A DNA stretch of 52,010 bases from JACKAN01 sp964502735 (GTDB lineage: Bacteria; Bdellovibrionota; Bdellovibrionia; Bdellovibrionales; UBA1609): positions 1-52,010 of the forward strand of contig CAZCYD010000016.1 of NCBI GenBank assembly GCA_964502735.1, written 5' to 3'. A program made the position numbers and the translations under genes. The notes under the pieces are model-generated. The model made no database searches. It worked only from the letters and a program-made list of their open reading frames with translations, and was not told the DNA's origin. Below are positions 33,675 to 41,943 of the stretch, piece after piece (positions within the stretch are counted from its first letter, which is position 1; every line of letters starts with the position of its first letter).

Positions 33675-35180
33675 ATGTTTCTAAGGTTGTTAGTACCTAT
33701 GGTAGCTGGAATTTTGCTGAGTGCAAATGCTAATGCTGCCGACTATATAGTAAAAATGCGAGCGGGAGCTGCTGTTCCCATGAACAATATTTCTGGAGTT
33801 AAAGTTATGGATCAACACACTCCAGGTCGTCTGATGAAGGTTACAATTGCGGATGACAGAGAAGCACAAATTGTAGCTCAAATACAAAACACCACTGGGG
33901 TCGAGTATATTGTAAAAGACTTTACTCTTAAGGCTTTTAGGGCACCAGTTTCCAATCAAGCTTTAAAAGAACAGTGGGCCATTGCAAAGGTCAACGCAGA
34001 AAAGGCTTGGCAATTAGCAGGGAATAAAGGGCAAAGAAACATTACTGTAGCGGTAATTGATACTGGGGTAGATTACAACCACGAATCATTAAAGCCCAAC
34101 ATGGTACCTGGATATGACTTTTTTGATAACAATAATGATCCTATGGACGTGACCTCTGGGGCAAACCCTGGGCATGGAACTCACTGCGCTGGAGTTATCG
34201 GAGCTACGGGGCTTGTGAGTGGAGGAATAATTGGACTTAGCCCTGAGGTTTCGCTTATGCCTTTGCGGTTTTTGGGTCCACAAGGCAATGGTGATCTTAT
34301 GGCGGGAATTAAAGCCATTGATTATGCCATACAAAATGGAGCTCAGATAATTTCGGCAAGTTGGGGAGCGACAGTTCCACGTTCACAAGCTCAACCCCTC
34401 ATCGAGGCGGTAGAGAGAGCTGATAAAGCCGGAGTTGTTTTTATTGCCGCTGCCGCTAATGATGGACGATCGAATGACACAACTGATGTTTATCCAGCAA
34501 ACTCCAACACTCCTAATATGATTTCTGTAGCTGCTAGTGGAGCTAATGACACAAAGCCAAGGTGGTCAAACTTTGGAAAGTGGTCTGTAGATATGGCGGC
34601 CCCAGGTGAGAATATTATGAGTACCTTGCCAAAACACAAATATGGCAATTTGTCAGGAACTTCTATGGCCACACCTTTAGTTTCGGGTTTGGTAGCTTTA
34701 CTCATGGCACAAGATAGTACGCTAACAGGGGTGGAAGTGAGATCCCTTATTCAGTCTTCGGCTGCAAAAGTGAACATTGAAACAGCCTGTGATTGTCGGA
34801 TTGATGCCGCAGCAGCCGTGGAGTCTCTGCTAAGCCAAAAAATGTTTGTAGTTCCTTATGCTGAAACATTGGAGAAAAATCAAACAATGCAATTTACAGC
34901 TAAGTTTGCCCAAGGTGCGCTTCAGTTTTCTAGCTCTAACCCAAGCGTGGCTACAATTTCGGCAGACGGTGTTTTGACGGCAGTTGATGTGGGAGATACA
35001 GTCGTTTCTGTAACTGATGCTTCTGGAAAATCAGCTTCTTCTTATAAAATCTACGTTCGCGGTGCCGGTGGTGGCGGCGGCGGCGGAGGAGGAGGCGGCG
35101 GCGGTGAGTGCCCCATTGGCGATCCTGCGCTCTGTCAGATTATTTGTGAATTTCAACCAGAGTTACCGTTTTGTAACTAA
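33675..35180 (+). CDS. Secreted subtilisin-family protease with Gly13 linker and Cys-rich tail
   Basis: Seen: signal peptide (about residues 1-21, ending NANAA), an inhibitor_I9-like propeptide (YIVKMRAGAAV to about residue 95), an S8 catalytic domain with Asp in AVIDTGVDYNHES, His in GHGTHCAGV, Asn in AAAANDGRS and Ser in SGTSMATPLVSG, then a Big2-like beta domain (SSSNPSVATISADGVL). Thirteen consecutive glycines (35067-35105) and a 24-residue tail with four cysteines end the protein. GGAGG lies 5 nt before ATG 33675. An intrinsic terminator follows. The gene sits between the two palindromic elements. Confidence 0.9.
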   Translation: MFLRLLVPMVAGILLSANANAADYIVKMRAGAAVPMNNISGVKVMDQHTPGRLMKVTIADDREAQIVAQIQNTTGVEYIVKDFTLKAFRAPVSNQALKEQWAIAKVNAEKAWQLAGNKGQRNITVAVIDTGVDYNHESLKPNMVPGYDFFDNNNDPMDVTSGANPGHGTHCAGVIGATGLVSGGIIGLSPEVSLMPLRFLGPQGNGDLMAGIKAIDYAIQNGAQIISASWGATVPRSQAQPLIEAVERADKAGVVFIAAAANDGRSNDTTDVYPANSNTPNMISVAASGANDTKPRWSNFGKWSVDMAAPGENIMSTLPKHKYGNLSGTSMATPLVSGLVALLMAQDSTLTGVEVRSLIQSSAAKVNIETACDCRIDAAAAVESLLSQKMFVVPYAETLEKNQTMQFTAKFAQGALQFSSSNPSVATISADGVLTAVDVGDTVVSVTDASGKSASSYKIYVRGAGGGGGGGGGGGGGECPIGDPALCQIICEFQPELPFCN

Positions 35181-35231
35181 TATTTGTAATTAGTAGATTT
35201 AAAACTAGTTATTATAATTCTAGACTTTGAT

Positions 35232-35264
35232 AAAAAAGAGAGCCCAACAGCTCTCTTTTTTTTT
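35232..35264 (+). terminator. Rho-independent terminator of the Gly13 subtilisin gene
   Basis: GAGAGC (35238-35243) and GCTCTC (35250-35255) are exact arms around 6 nt, preceded by six A and followed by nine T (35256-35264), so it could work in both directions. Confidence 0.85.
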
Positions 35265-35297
35265 GGTCGAAATGTAAATATCTTTATCTAACAAATT

Positions 35298-35433
35298 ATA
35301 CCAATTCTAAAAAATAACTCCCTAAAACTTCGTGAATGTGCCTCACGCGCAGTTCCGCAGTCTCAAGACTGCGGCTGTTTGAGCATGAGGTGCATTCACG
35401 AAGTTTTAGGGAGTTATTTTTTAGAATTGGTAT
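35298..35433. repeat. Long palindromic element, copy 2 (136 bp)
   Basis: Arms 35298-35345 and 35386-35433 are complementary at 46 of 48 positions; the two mismatches would be G-U pairs in RNA. The core hairpin CCGCAGTC-TCAA-GACTGCGG differs from copy 1 by one compensated base pair. It fills the gap before the convergent zinc-ribbon gene, and the right arm ends at the first base of that gene's stop codon. Orientation is the same as copy 1. Confidence 0.9.
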
Positions 35434-35645
35434 TACTGAAGTTTGTGACAGGTTTGGTGAGTCTCAATTTTACAGTTTGGACATTGAGCTTTTTCTTCTA
35501 CATATTGATAAATATAGTCTGTCTTTTGAGAATACTCCAGCTGACATCCACAAAGTAAGCAGTGAAAGTACTCGTCTAAGAATTGCTCTTTAAAATTTAT
35601 TTCTTGAATTCTAAACTCAGCGATTATCTTTTCTTTGTTGTTCAT
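35433..35645 (-). CDS. Small zinc-ribbon-like protein
   Basis: A 70-aa protein with cysteine pairs CLLC and CPNC, plus a terminal HQTCHKL, consistent with one or two zinc sites. GGAGAGG lies before its ATG. No signal peptide or membrane segment is present. The function is unknown. Its stop codon abuts copy 2 of the palindromic element. Confidence 0.72.
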   Translation of the reverse strand: MNNKEKIIAEFRIQEINFKEQFLDEYFHCLLCGCQLEYSQKTDYIYQYVEEKAQCPNCKIETHQTCHKLQ

Positions 35646-35830
35646 AAGCCTCTCCGTTCAGTTGCACATTTGTATCTCTAAATGAGACATCGGGAGATTT
35701 CAGGGTGACTTGAGAATAAAACAGGCAGTTTATAAAGAAATAGCCTCTTGATTAGGAAAAAAATGCCCGTTTGATTTTTTAATAGAAGTTAGAGGATGAC
35801 AGGTTTAGAAATGAGCTCTATAGAGGTTGT

Positions 35831-36304
35831 ATGAAGTCTTTTGTGGAAACGTATTTAATAGAGGTTTTGGGCCTTTCATCTGTTGTAGCTTCCAACCCTA
35901 CGCATTTGGATTCAATAGAAAACAAAGAGAGGGTTAAAAATTTACTTTTAGTTCCAGATGACATTTCTCTTGCAGCTACTGGACTAGTAGAAAAAATGGC
36001 CAAGATGTGTCCCATCCAACCCACTGTTGTTGTTAAGCTTTCTAGGGGAATGGGCATAGATGAGATTCGTAACCGACTTAAGCAGGTGCCAGTTGATACG
36101 GCTATGGTTTTTGGATCAGATCTGTTCGCAAAAATGTATCCTGGCAATGAAAGCTACTACAGTTTTACGAATGAAAAATTTGATTTTTATGGAGTTAGTG
36201 TTATTGCCAGCCATGATCTCGAAGATATGTGCACGGGGCCAAATGTCGATTTTTTAAAAAAACAAGTTTGGCAGCAAATGAAGATGTTAAGCCGAAAGTC
36301 TTGA
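35831..36304 (+). CDS. Hypothetical protein (157 aa)
   Basis: I do not recognise this protein. It appears to be a soluble cytoplasmic alpha/beta protein with no signal peptide, membrane segment or known motif. AGAGG lies 4 nt before ATG 35831. Seen stretches are LLVPDDISLAATGLVEKMAK and VFGSDLFAKMYPGN. It ends 31 bases before the SpoIID-like gene, so they may be co-transcribed. Confidence 0.7.
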   Translation: MKSFVETYLIEVLGLSSVVASNPTHLDSIENKERVKNLLLVPDDISLAATGLVEKMAKMCPIQPTVVVKLSRGMGIDEIRNRLKQVPVDTAMVFGSDLFAKMYPGNESYYSFTNEKFDFYGVSVIASHDLEDMCTGPNVDFLKKQVWQQMKMLSRKS

Positions 36305-36335
36305 CCCTTAGATAATCCTATTCAACACTTACAGT

Positions 36336-37580
36336 ATGAGATTACGACATCTGGCATTGGGGCTCTGTGTATTTCTTTATTGTTTTTATGTGAGTGCGAG
36401 TGAAACTACAATTCGTGTTAGGGTTTTAAAATCTAGTCATCCTATCTCAATTAAAGGCCATCGTGTTTGGACTTCTTGGACCTTAAGTCAGCAATCAAAT
36501 CTTCAACCACACTACTGGAGTTTTAGAAGATTAAAAAAAAATGGACATTGGGTTTGGTTATTGCGCAATCAAAAAGGAGAAGAGTTTGTAGAGAAAAACT
36601 CGCGGCTTTATATTCGCGGGGACTTTCTAGAGGTTAATCATCGAATGGCATTGCCCTCAGGTGTAAAATTAGTAGGAAAGGGAGGGCGAATAGATGTTGT
36701 CATTGACTTGGAGATGGAAGAATACCTTAGGGGAGTGATTCCAAATGAAATGCCTCTGGCGTGGCCTGAAGAAGCCCTAAAAGCTCAAGCTGTAGCTTCC
36801 AGATCTTACGCGGCTAGTGTTATAAGAGAGCGAAAGTATCTCCATTTTGATGTGGACTCAACTGTACAAGACCAAGTTTTTCAATGGGTGAGGCGAAGCC
36901 GGCAAATTCCTAATTTTAGAAAAAAGATTGATAAGGTTATAGAAGAAACAAAGGGGCAGATACTTGTGCATGGGAATGAGAATGTTTACAGGGCTTATTT
37001 TCATGCCGACAGTGGAGGCGTAACAGAGTTGGCCAGTTATGTTTGGGGCGGATTTAACTCCCAACCGAGTTTTTCTGTGAGAACAAACTTTGCAAACAGT
37101 CCTAATTTGAAATGGTCGCGAGGTTGGACAGGTGAGGATCTAGGCTCTTTATTTTTTGAAAAAAAATTACCAGTGCAGAATATTCGAATCACTTCGAGGA
37201 GTCCAAGTGGTCGAGCCTTGAGTTTAGAGTTGGATTTTGGTGATGAAAAAGTGGTTATGTCGGCCTTAGATTTCCGTCGAACTCTAGGGTATTCGCAATT
37301 AAAAAGTACAAGGTTTGAGATCGAAAAACAGGGAAATCGTTTTACTTTTGTTGGGCAAGGATACGGTCATGGAGTAGGATTGTGTCAGTGGGGGGCCAGA
37401 CATCTGGCAGTTCGAAAAGGTTACGACTACCAAAATATCTTAAAGCACTATTACCCGAAGACCTGTCTACAAACTTGTCAGGGCGACTCGAATAACAAAA
37501 AACAAGACAGCGCTTATCGCAACAGCTTTGACAAGATTGAGTTGAGTAATAGATTCCATATGATCGCCTATCGGTTATAA
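36336..37580 (+). CDS. SpoIID/LytB-domain protein (peptidoglycan-active)
   Basis: SpoIID-type proteins cleave denuded peptidoglycan glycans. Seen: a signal peptide (hydrophobic residues 5-21), a 90-residue N-terminal beta region, then the SpoIID core with LEMEEYLRGVIPNEMPLAW, EALKAQAVASRSYAAS, YFHADSGGVTELASYVWG and the C-terminal GQGYGHGVGLCQWGARHLA. 414 aa. ATG 36336 begins at the hydrophobic signal. It acts in the periplasm or on the cell wall; in a predator-like lineage it might also act on prey wall, but that is inference. Confidence 0.87.
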   Translation: MRLRHLALGLCVFLYCFYVSASETTIRVRVLKSSHPISIKGHRVWTSWTLSQQSNLQPHYWSFRRLKKNGHWVWLLRNQKGEEFVEKNSRLYIRGDFLEVNHRMALPSGVKLVGKGGRIDVVIDLEMEEYLRGVIPNEMPLAWPEEALKAQAVASRSYAASVIRERKYLHFDVDSTVQDQVFQWVRRSRQIPNFRKKIDKVIEETKGQILVHGNENVYRAYFHADSGGVTELASYVWGGFNSQPSFSVRTNFANSPNLKWSRGWTGEDLGSLFFEKKLPVQNIRITSRSPSGRALSLELDFGDEKVVMSALDFRRTLGYSQLKSTRFEIEKQGNRFTFVGQGYGHGVGLCQWGARHLAVRKGYDYQNILKHYYPKTCLQTCQGDSNNKKQDSAYRNSFDKIELSNRFHMIAYRL

Positions 37581-37746
37581 TTTCAAATACTTAAGGATTA
37601 GGTCTAAACTTTAACTAAGACTTAATGAAATGTGACACAAATTGTTCCTGTCTATGTTCTTTTACACTTTTACAAACTGTCCATATTTTTGGCGATTTAC
37701 AAAAAAAGATGAGTAATTTCAATAATTTAATTACAAAAATGAAATC

Positions 37747-37762
37747 CGGCACGAGCCTTGTA
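37747..37762 (+). promoter_or_regulatory. Possible sigma-54-like promoter upstream of the lipoprotein trio
   Basis: CGGCACG followed by 4 bases and TTGTA puts GG and GT 10 bases apart, close to the -24/-12 consensus except T for C at -12. A sigma-70-like TATATAA lies directly after it. About 57 bases separate it from the next start codon. The assignment is tentative. Confidence 0.3.
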
Positions 37763-37818
37763 GTATATAAAAAGTAGAGGGCTCCCCTTAAAAAGGGAGA
37801 AAACGTGAGGTAATTAAA

Positions 37819-38676
37819 ATGAAGGGTTTATTAACATTAATCGCATTTTCAGTAATTTTTGTTGGCTGTGCAAAAAAGAAGGACAAGTTGGCAGAGACTC
37901 CCCCTGTTGTGGAGACTCCTCCAGTTGTAGAGGTTCCAGAAGGACCTTTTGTTCCTCCAGGAACGGGACCAGGATCTGGGCCAGGAACCTTTAATGGACT
38001 TACATTTGACGTCGGTGGTACGGCATCACTTCAAATAGTAGGTTCTACAGTTTCTCAAAGAAACATGCTCTTGTCGGAGTACACGGGTCGATCAATGAAT
38101 AATCCTCAAAAAATCAGCCTGAATGTGAACTTCGTTAGAGTTGGTCAAGACAATTGGGGCGGCACAATTACAACGGCATATGTTGAAAATGGAAACACTT
38201 ACTACTGGTATTTCAGTACCGGAAGCACTGAGGAGGCCACTAAGTACAACAAATGGTTTGTAAAAGATGGCAAGACTGTTTTTCATGCTGTACTTGAAGA
38301 CTTTAAGTACGGAGCTGTTGTTTTGGTTATAGATGATGTGCTTGATTTAGGCGATGGTCAAATTGAAGACTCAGTGAGTGGATCTCTTTGGTTTAAGAAT
38401 TATGGAACAAAGGACCTGATTTGTTCTCCAGAGTTGCAAGGCTGGTTGTGTGGTCCACACCCCCCAACTCATTGCTGGTTTGTTTCTTTCAAGGGAACAG
38501 ATACGGGAACACCTTACGACTGCAGGCCTTGGCCAACAAAAGATGGATTTAACAATACTTATATGTCAGTTGAGCCAGCAAGACAGTCAGACAACCCTTA
38601 CGTGGGCTATAAGAAATTGGGAACTTTTGAGAACTTGAGTTTAACTGAAGCGTTTAACGGTGAATATGAATTTTAA
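37819..38676 (+). CDS. Putative lipoprotein with Pro/Val repeat linker
   Basis: The N terminus is a lipoprotein signal with lipobox ending VGC. A linker follows with two ETPPVVE-type repeats and a Pro/Gly-rich stretch (PGTGPGSGPG), then an unrecognised domain of about 220 residues with two cysteines near SPELQGWLCGPHPP and more near HCW and DCR. ATG 37819 has a weak site after GTGAGG. It is the first of three consecutive lipoprotein genes, so they may form an operon. No function can be named. Confidence 0.75.
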   Translation: MKGLLTLIAFSVIFVGCAKKKDKLAETPPVVETPPVVEVPEGPFVPPGTGPGSGPGTFNGLTFDVGGTASLQIVGSTVSQRNMLLSEYTGRSMNNPQKISLNVNFVRVGQDNWGGTITTAYVENGNTYYWYFSTGSTEEATKYNKWFVKDGKTVFHAVLEDFKYGAVVLVIDDVLDLGDGQIEDSVSGSLWFKNYGTKDLICSPELQGWLCGPHPPTHCWFVSFKGTDTGTPYDCRPWPTKDGFNNTYMSVEPARQSDNPYVGYKKLGTFENLSLTEAFNGEYEF

Positions 38677-38692
38677 TTACGAGGGTAAAAAA

Positions 38693-39340
38693 ATGAAAAA
38701 GATAACTTTAACAGTAATTACACTTCTTGCGGCACTAACATTAGTCGCATGTGGTAGTGATAAGAAAAAGGGCGGCACAGCCCGCTCTGGGAATAATATT
38801 GTCGGAGGCCAGCCAGGACAGACATGCTCAGGTTGTTCAAACTCTAATCGTCTTTATACGGCAATGGGAAGAACCGGTAGTGGAGTCGATTTGATTATGG
38901 AACTCTATGCTGCCGATCAGGCTGTGGACACAAACTTAGCAAATAACTTTGCTGGCGGCTACTATACTGGACCTGTTGATGGTCTTGGCCGACTTTACGT
39001 AGCTACGGGTTTAAGCTGTGGGTTTGGCAATACTGGAGGAGCCATCCCTCGAGGTATTTTTGATGTTCGAGTGTTAAGTCATGGTCATATGTCAGGTTCT
39101 GGTCTGATATCAGGTATGCAGGCTGTAGCCGTTGGTGGTGGGTATGAAGTCTACATGAGGCTTAAACAGGCCAGCTTTTTAACGGTTTCTCCGCAAATGA
39201 GAGGTTGTGATGGCTATGATTATGGAACTGAGATGATAGGCCAATGGGAAATTATTAGCGTTAATGGCCATCAATGCGGAAATACAATTCTGTTTGGTGG
39301 GTTTGGTGCCAATCAGCAGGGAGCTTTGCTCTGCCCTTAA
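38693..39340 (+). CDS. Putative lipoprotein
   Basis: I chose ATG 38693 because GAGGG lies 7 nt upstream and the protein then begins with MKKITLTVITLL and the lipobox LVACGSD. The frame is open from 38660 without a good site. The mature part (about 195 aa) is glycine-rich with several cysteines and GMQAVAVGGGYEVYMRL. No known family recognised. It lies 16 bases after the previous lipoprotein gene. Confidence 0.77.
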   Translation: MKKITLTVITLLAALTLVACGSDKKKGGTARSGNNIVGGQPGQTCSGCSNSNRLYTAMGRTGSGVDLIMELYAADQAVDTNLANNFAGGYYTGPVDGLGRLYVATGLSCGFGNTGGAIPRGIFDVRVLSHGHMSGSGLISGMQAVAVGGGYEVYMRLKQASFLTVSPQMRGCDGYDYGTEMIGQWEIISVNGHQCGNTILFGGFGANQQGALLCP

Positions 39341-39349
39341 GAGCAGAGC
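39328..39349 (+). promoter_or_regulatory. Hairpin between two lipoprotein genes
   Basis: GCTCTGC (39328-39334) pairs with GCAGAGC (39343-39349) around 8 nt that include the TAA stop of the second lipoprotein gene. There is no T-run, so it may stabilise upstream mRNA or reduce readthrough rather than terminate. Confidence 0.45.
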
Positions 39350-39359
39350 TTGAGAACTC

Positions 39360-40004
39360 ATGATGAACAAAATTGTTTTTACCCTCTTAATTTTGTCTCT
39401 AACTGTGGGAGTCTCTGCTTGCTCGACAAGTGTAAAGTACGGCTCTTCAGGACTCTCTCAAGAGGAGTTGTTCGAAGATTTGGAGTCTTTTGCAACAGCT
39501 TCTATTTCAGGAGTGAATTCTGGTCGCACACTCTTTAACCAATTGTTAGAGAATAATGACACAGTTATCTATTATGCGAGATCTGGCGACTCGGAAAGTG
39601 GAGGTGTGGGACCAGCTTACAGTGTAGTTTCAATGGGAGACTTTTCACAATTTGGTCCAGGTCAAGAAGATGTGGCGGCCTTAGATTTAGAGAGTTCAAG
39701 AGTCGCATTATTGGATGGATTTGACTCTTCAGGAGCTCGACGTTTTGTTTTAGCTGTTCAATACCAAGTTGCTGGCGAAGGTTTGGTGTCGGCGACGTTC
39801 GAAGATAAGGGGTATCGTGACAGCAAAGAGAAACTACAAATTGAATTCACGGGGCATCGTGGGAATTTTGTTCTTGAGACCCATGATATTTATCCAAAAT
39901 CAAAAGAACTTAAACCTTGGATACATTTAAAAATGATAGAGTTTTCTGAAGCTGGAAGAAAACTACTCGGGCAATTTTCAGCTCTTGAAGGTTTTGAATC
40001 TTAA
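39360..40004 (+). CDS. Putative lipoprotein
   Basis: A lipoprotein signal with lipobox VSACS is visible in the first 22 residues. The remaining 190 residues form an unrecognised beta-rich domain (VIYYARSGDSESGG and GARRFVLAVQYQV). It is the third lipoprotein in a row and starts 19 bases after the second. Confidence 0.77.
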   Translation: MMNKIVFTLLILSLTVGVSACSTSVKYGSSGLSQEELFEDLESFATASISGVNSGRTLFNQLLENNDTVIYYARSGDSESGGVGPAYSVVSMGDFSQFGPGQEDVAALDLESSRVALLDGFDSSGARRFVLAVQYQVAGEGLVSATFEDKGYRDSKEKLQIEFTGHRGNFVLETHDIYPKSKELKPWIHLKMIEFSEAGRKLLGQFSALEGFES

Positions 40005-40131
40005 AAATCAATGTTTAAAACTCGTAACAATATATTTGACAGTCTCTGTAAGACTTCTTTTCGCCTTTTTGTAGGTCTTCTAATTGCTAACGCCCAAGTT
40101 TTAAGCACAAGGTCTAAGTGATTATTTTTAC

Positions 40132-41058
40132 TTGATTAATTTCCATCTCCAGACTTTAATAGAGGGCATGGGTTTAGACAACTGGGTTTTATTTTTTGAA
40201 GATTTGCAAAATGTAAGAGGTCGATCTCGCAACACGGTTTTGGCCTATCGTCGTGATCTTGAACTGTACGAAGAGTTTCAAAAAACTGGGCAGGACATTA
40301 AAAATATTTTTGAGTTCATGACAGAAAAAAAACTGAGCACTCGTTCGCAAGCCAGAGTCATCAGCAGTTTGCGAACTTACTTTCGATTTTGTGAAAATCG
40401 AGGTTTACAGGTTCCAGAGCTAAGGAACTTGCGTCCTCCAAAAGTTAAGACGGGTTTGCCAAAGGCCTTGACCTATCAAGAATTTCAAAAACTTTACGAT
40501 GCTTGTGTTGTTGAAAACCCTTATCGAACGGCTCGTAATCAGGTGACTTTGCTTTTGCTCTTTGGCTTAGGTTGTCGTGTGAGTGAGCTAATATCTCTCA
40601 ATTTGCAGGATTATAATCAGACTGATGCTTGGTTAAAGATCGTGGGCAAGGGTGGAAAAGAAAGATTAATTCCTCTTACTGATGTGTTACAGCGCGAGCT
40701 TAAAGATTATTTACAACATATTCGTGCGCATTTGTTGAGAGAGAGTACAAATTCAATTTTAGTGAATGATAGGGGGCATCGCCCAAGTCGTGTTGATATT
40801 TGGAGATGGTTGTCTGCCTGGTCACAGAAGGCAGGTTTTGAAGAGCCTGTAAGTCCACACAAGTTTCGCCACGGTTGTGCCACAGCTTTGTTAGAGGCCG
40901 GTGCCGACTTGCGTTCTATTCAAGTTCTTTTGGGTCACTCCAGCATTCAAACCACTCAGATTTACACAAGTGTGACCAATCAAAAAGCTAGAGAAACGAT
41001 TGAGCAGCATCACCCTCTATCGAACATGAGAGTTAAAGACTTCGAACCTGGTATTTAG
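40132..41058 (+). CDS. XerC/XerD-type tyrosine recombinase
   Basis: Xer recombinases resolve chromosome dimers at dif. Seen: the N-terminal core-binding domain (RGRSRNTVLAYRRDL) and all catalytic residues of the C-terminal domain: Arg in GLGCRVSELISL, Lys in VGKGGKERLIPL, HxxR in HKFRHGCATAL, His in LLGHSSIQTTQ and Tyr in IYTSVTN. 308 aa from TTG 40132; ATG 40168 is an alternative, with GAGGG only 1 nt before it. The size and neat XerC/D signature suggest the housekeeping recombinase, not an element integrase. Whether it is XerC or XerD is not clear. Confidence 0.87.
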   Translation: MINFHLQTLIEGMGLDNWVLFFEDLQNVRGRSRNTVLAYRRDLELYEEFQKTGQDIKNIFEFMTEKKLSTRSQARVISSLRTYFRFCENRGLQVPELRNLRPPKVKTGLPKALTYQEFQKLYDACVVENPYRTARNQVTLLLLFGLGCRVSELISLNLQDYNQTDAWLKIVGKGGKERLIPLTDVLQRELKDYLQHIRAHLLRESTNSILVNDRGHRPSRVDIWRWLSAWSQKAGFEEPVSPHKFRHGCATALLEAGADLRSIQVLLGHSSIQTTQIYTSVTNQKARETIEQHHPLSNMRVKDFEPGI

Positions 41059-41080
41059 TTTCCATTGTGGTAGAGTTATC

Positions 41081-41752
41081 TCAGTCTTCCGTGTAGTCGC
41101 GAGTTTTGCGAGCTGCCTTTAGAGTTATGGCATGAAGGGTTTCAGATCCCGATTGGATCAGATCAATAAATTCAATTCCAAACTTGGCCAGGTTGTTAAA
41201 ATTCACTGTTCTTTTCACCTGAGCTTTAAATTTTATTTTTTTAAAGTCACTGATGCTTAACTCTCCCTGTATGGTGTCGCCAACCTGTAAGGGCGTCAAA
41301 TTGTCCATACTAAAAAAACAACCGGTGAGGCTGAGATCCTCTATATTTCCCTGGTATTGGCAAAGATTATCATTGACCTGGTTTAAATCAATTTTACATA
41401 TCCAGTCACCAGGAAGAGGGGCTCTAAAATTATGACGTCGTTGCAGCTTATAGATGCTTTGTGGAAAGTGAATGATGAACCATCCACCTTTGGCGGACTC
41501 GAGAAGAATTTGCGACTCATAACGTGAGCGGTTATAGACAAATTGCAATTTTAGCAATCCTGAAAGATCGGGGGGAACAGAGCTTCTTGGAGCTACAATT
41601 AGGCTTTGCTGGTCTTGTTTTTGAATCAAAAACTGAATTTTCCCGACAGGAGAGTCCAATTGCAAGACCTGTCCGGGTTCATTAGCCAATTGAGCGATGA
41701 GAATTTCTTTTTCAGTAGAGCTAAGTGCATTTCGAAAGTTCTCTTCTGCCAT
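41081..41752 (-). CDS. PilZ-domain protein (cyclic-di-GMP binding)
   Basis: PilZ domains bind cyclic-di-GMP. Seen: QRRHNFRAPLP (the RxxxR motif) and IEDLSLTGCFF (the D/NxSxxG motif), preceded by an N-terminal YcgR-like beta region (residues about 20-105). I chose ATG 41752; the frame is open from a TTG at 41788. About 223 aa. It converges on the Xer gene and is divergent from comM. It could answer the same signal that the HD-GYP protein at 15446-16429 degrades. Confidence 0.85.
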   Translation of the reverse strand: MAEENFRNALSSTEKEILIAQLANEPGQVLQLDSPVGKIQFLIQKQDQQSLIVAPRSSVPPDLSGLLKLQFVYNRSRYESQILLESAKGGWFIIHFPQSIYKLQRRHNFRAPLPGDWICKIDLNQVNDNLCQYQGNIEDLSLTGCFFSMDNLTPLQVGDTIQGELSISDFKKIKFKAQVKRTVNFNNLAKFGIEFIDLIQSGSETLHAITLKAARKTRDYTED

Positions 41753-41943
41753 ACTTCTTATGTTAAGCCATTTTTGCTTTGTGTCCAAGGCTTTCGGTCG
41801 GAAATCCGGACCATTCGTAACTTAGCTTAACCATAATTTTATTTTTTTTATTGGTGAAAATTGCATAAGGGGTTGGAGTTTTTATTTTTGTTAAGTGTTG
41901 AGTAGATTTTTGAGACTGTAAATCGATTAAAAAAAGGAGGCTT

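Noticed and set aside
40132..41058. Tyrosine recombinase as the integrase of the tRNA-Cys island
   Set aside because: It lies on the core side of the tRNA, separated by PilZ and comM, and looks like the housekeeping Xer enzyme.
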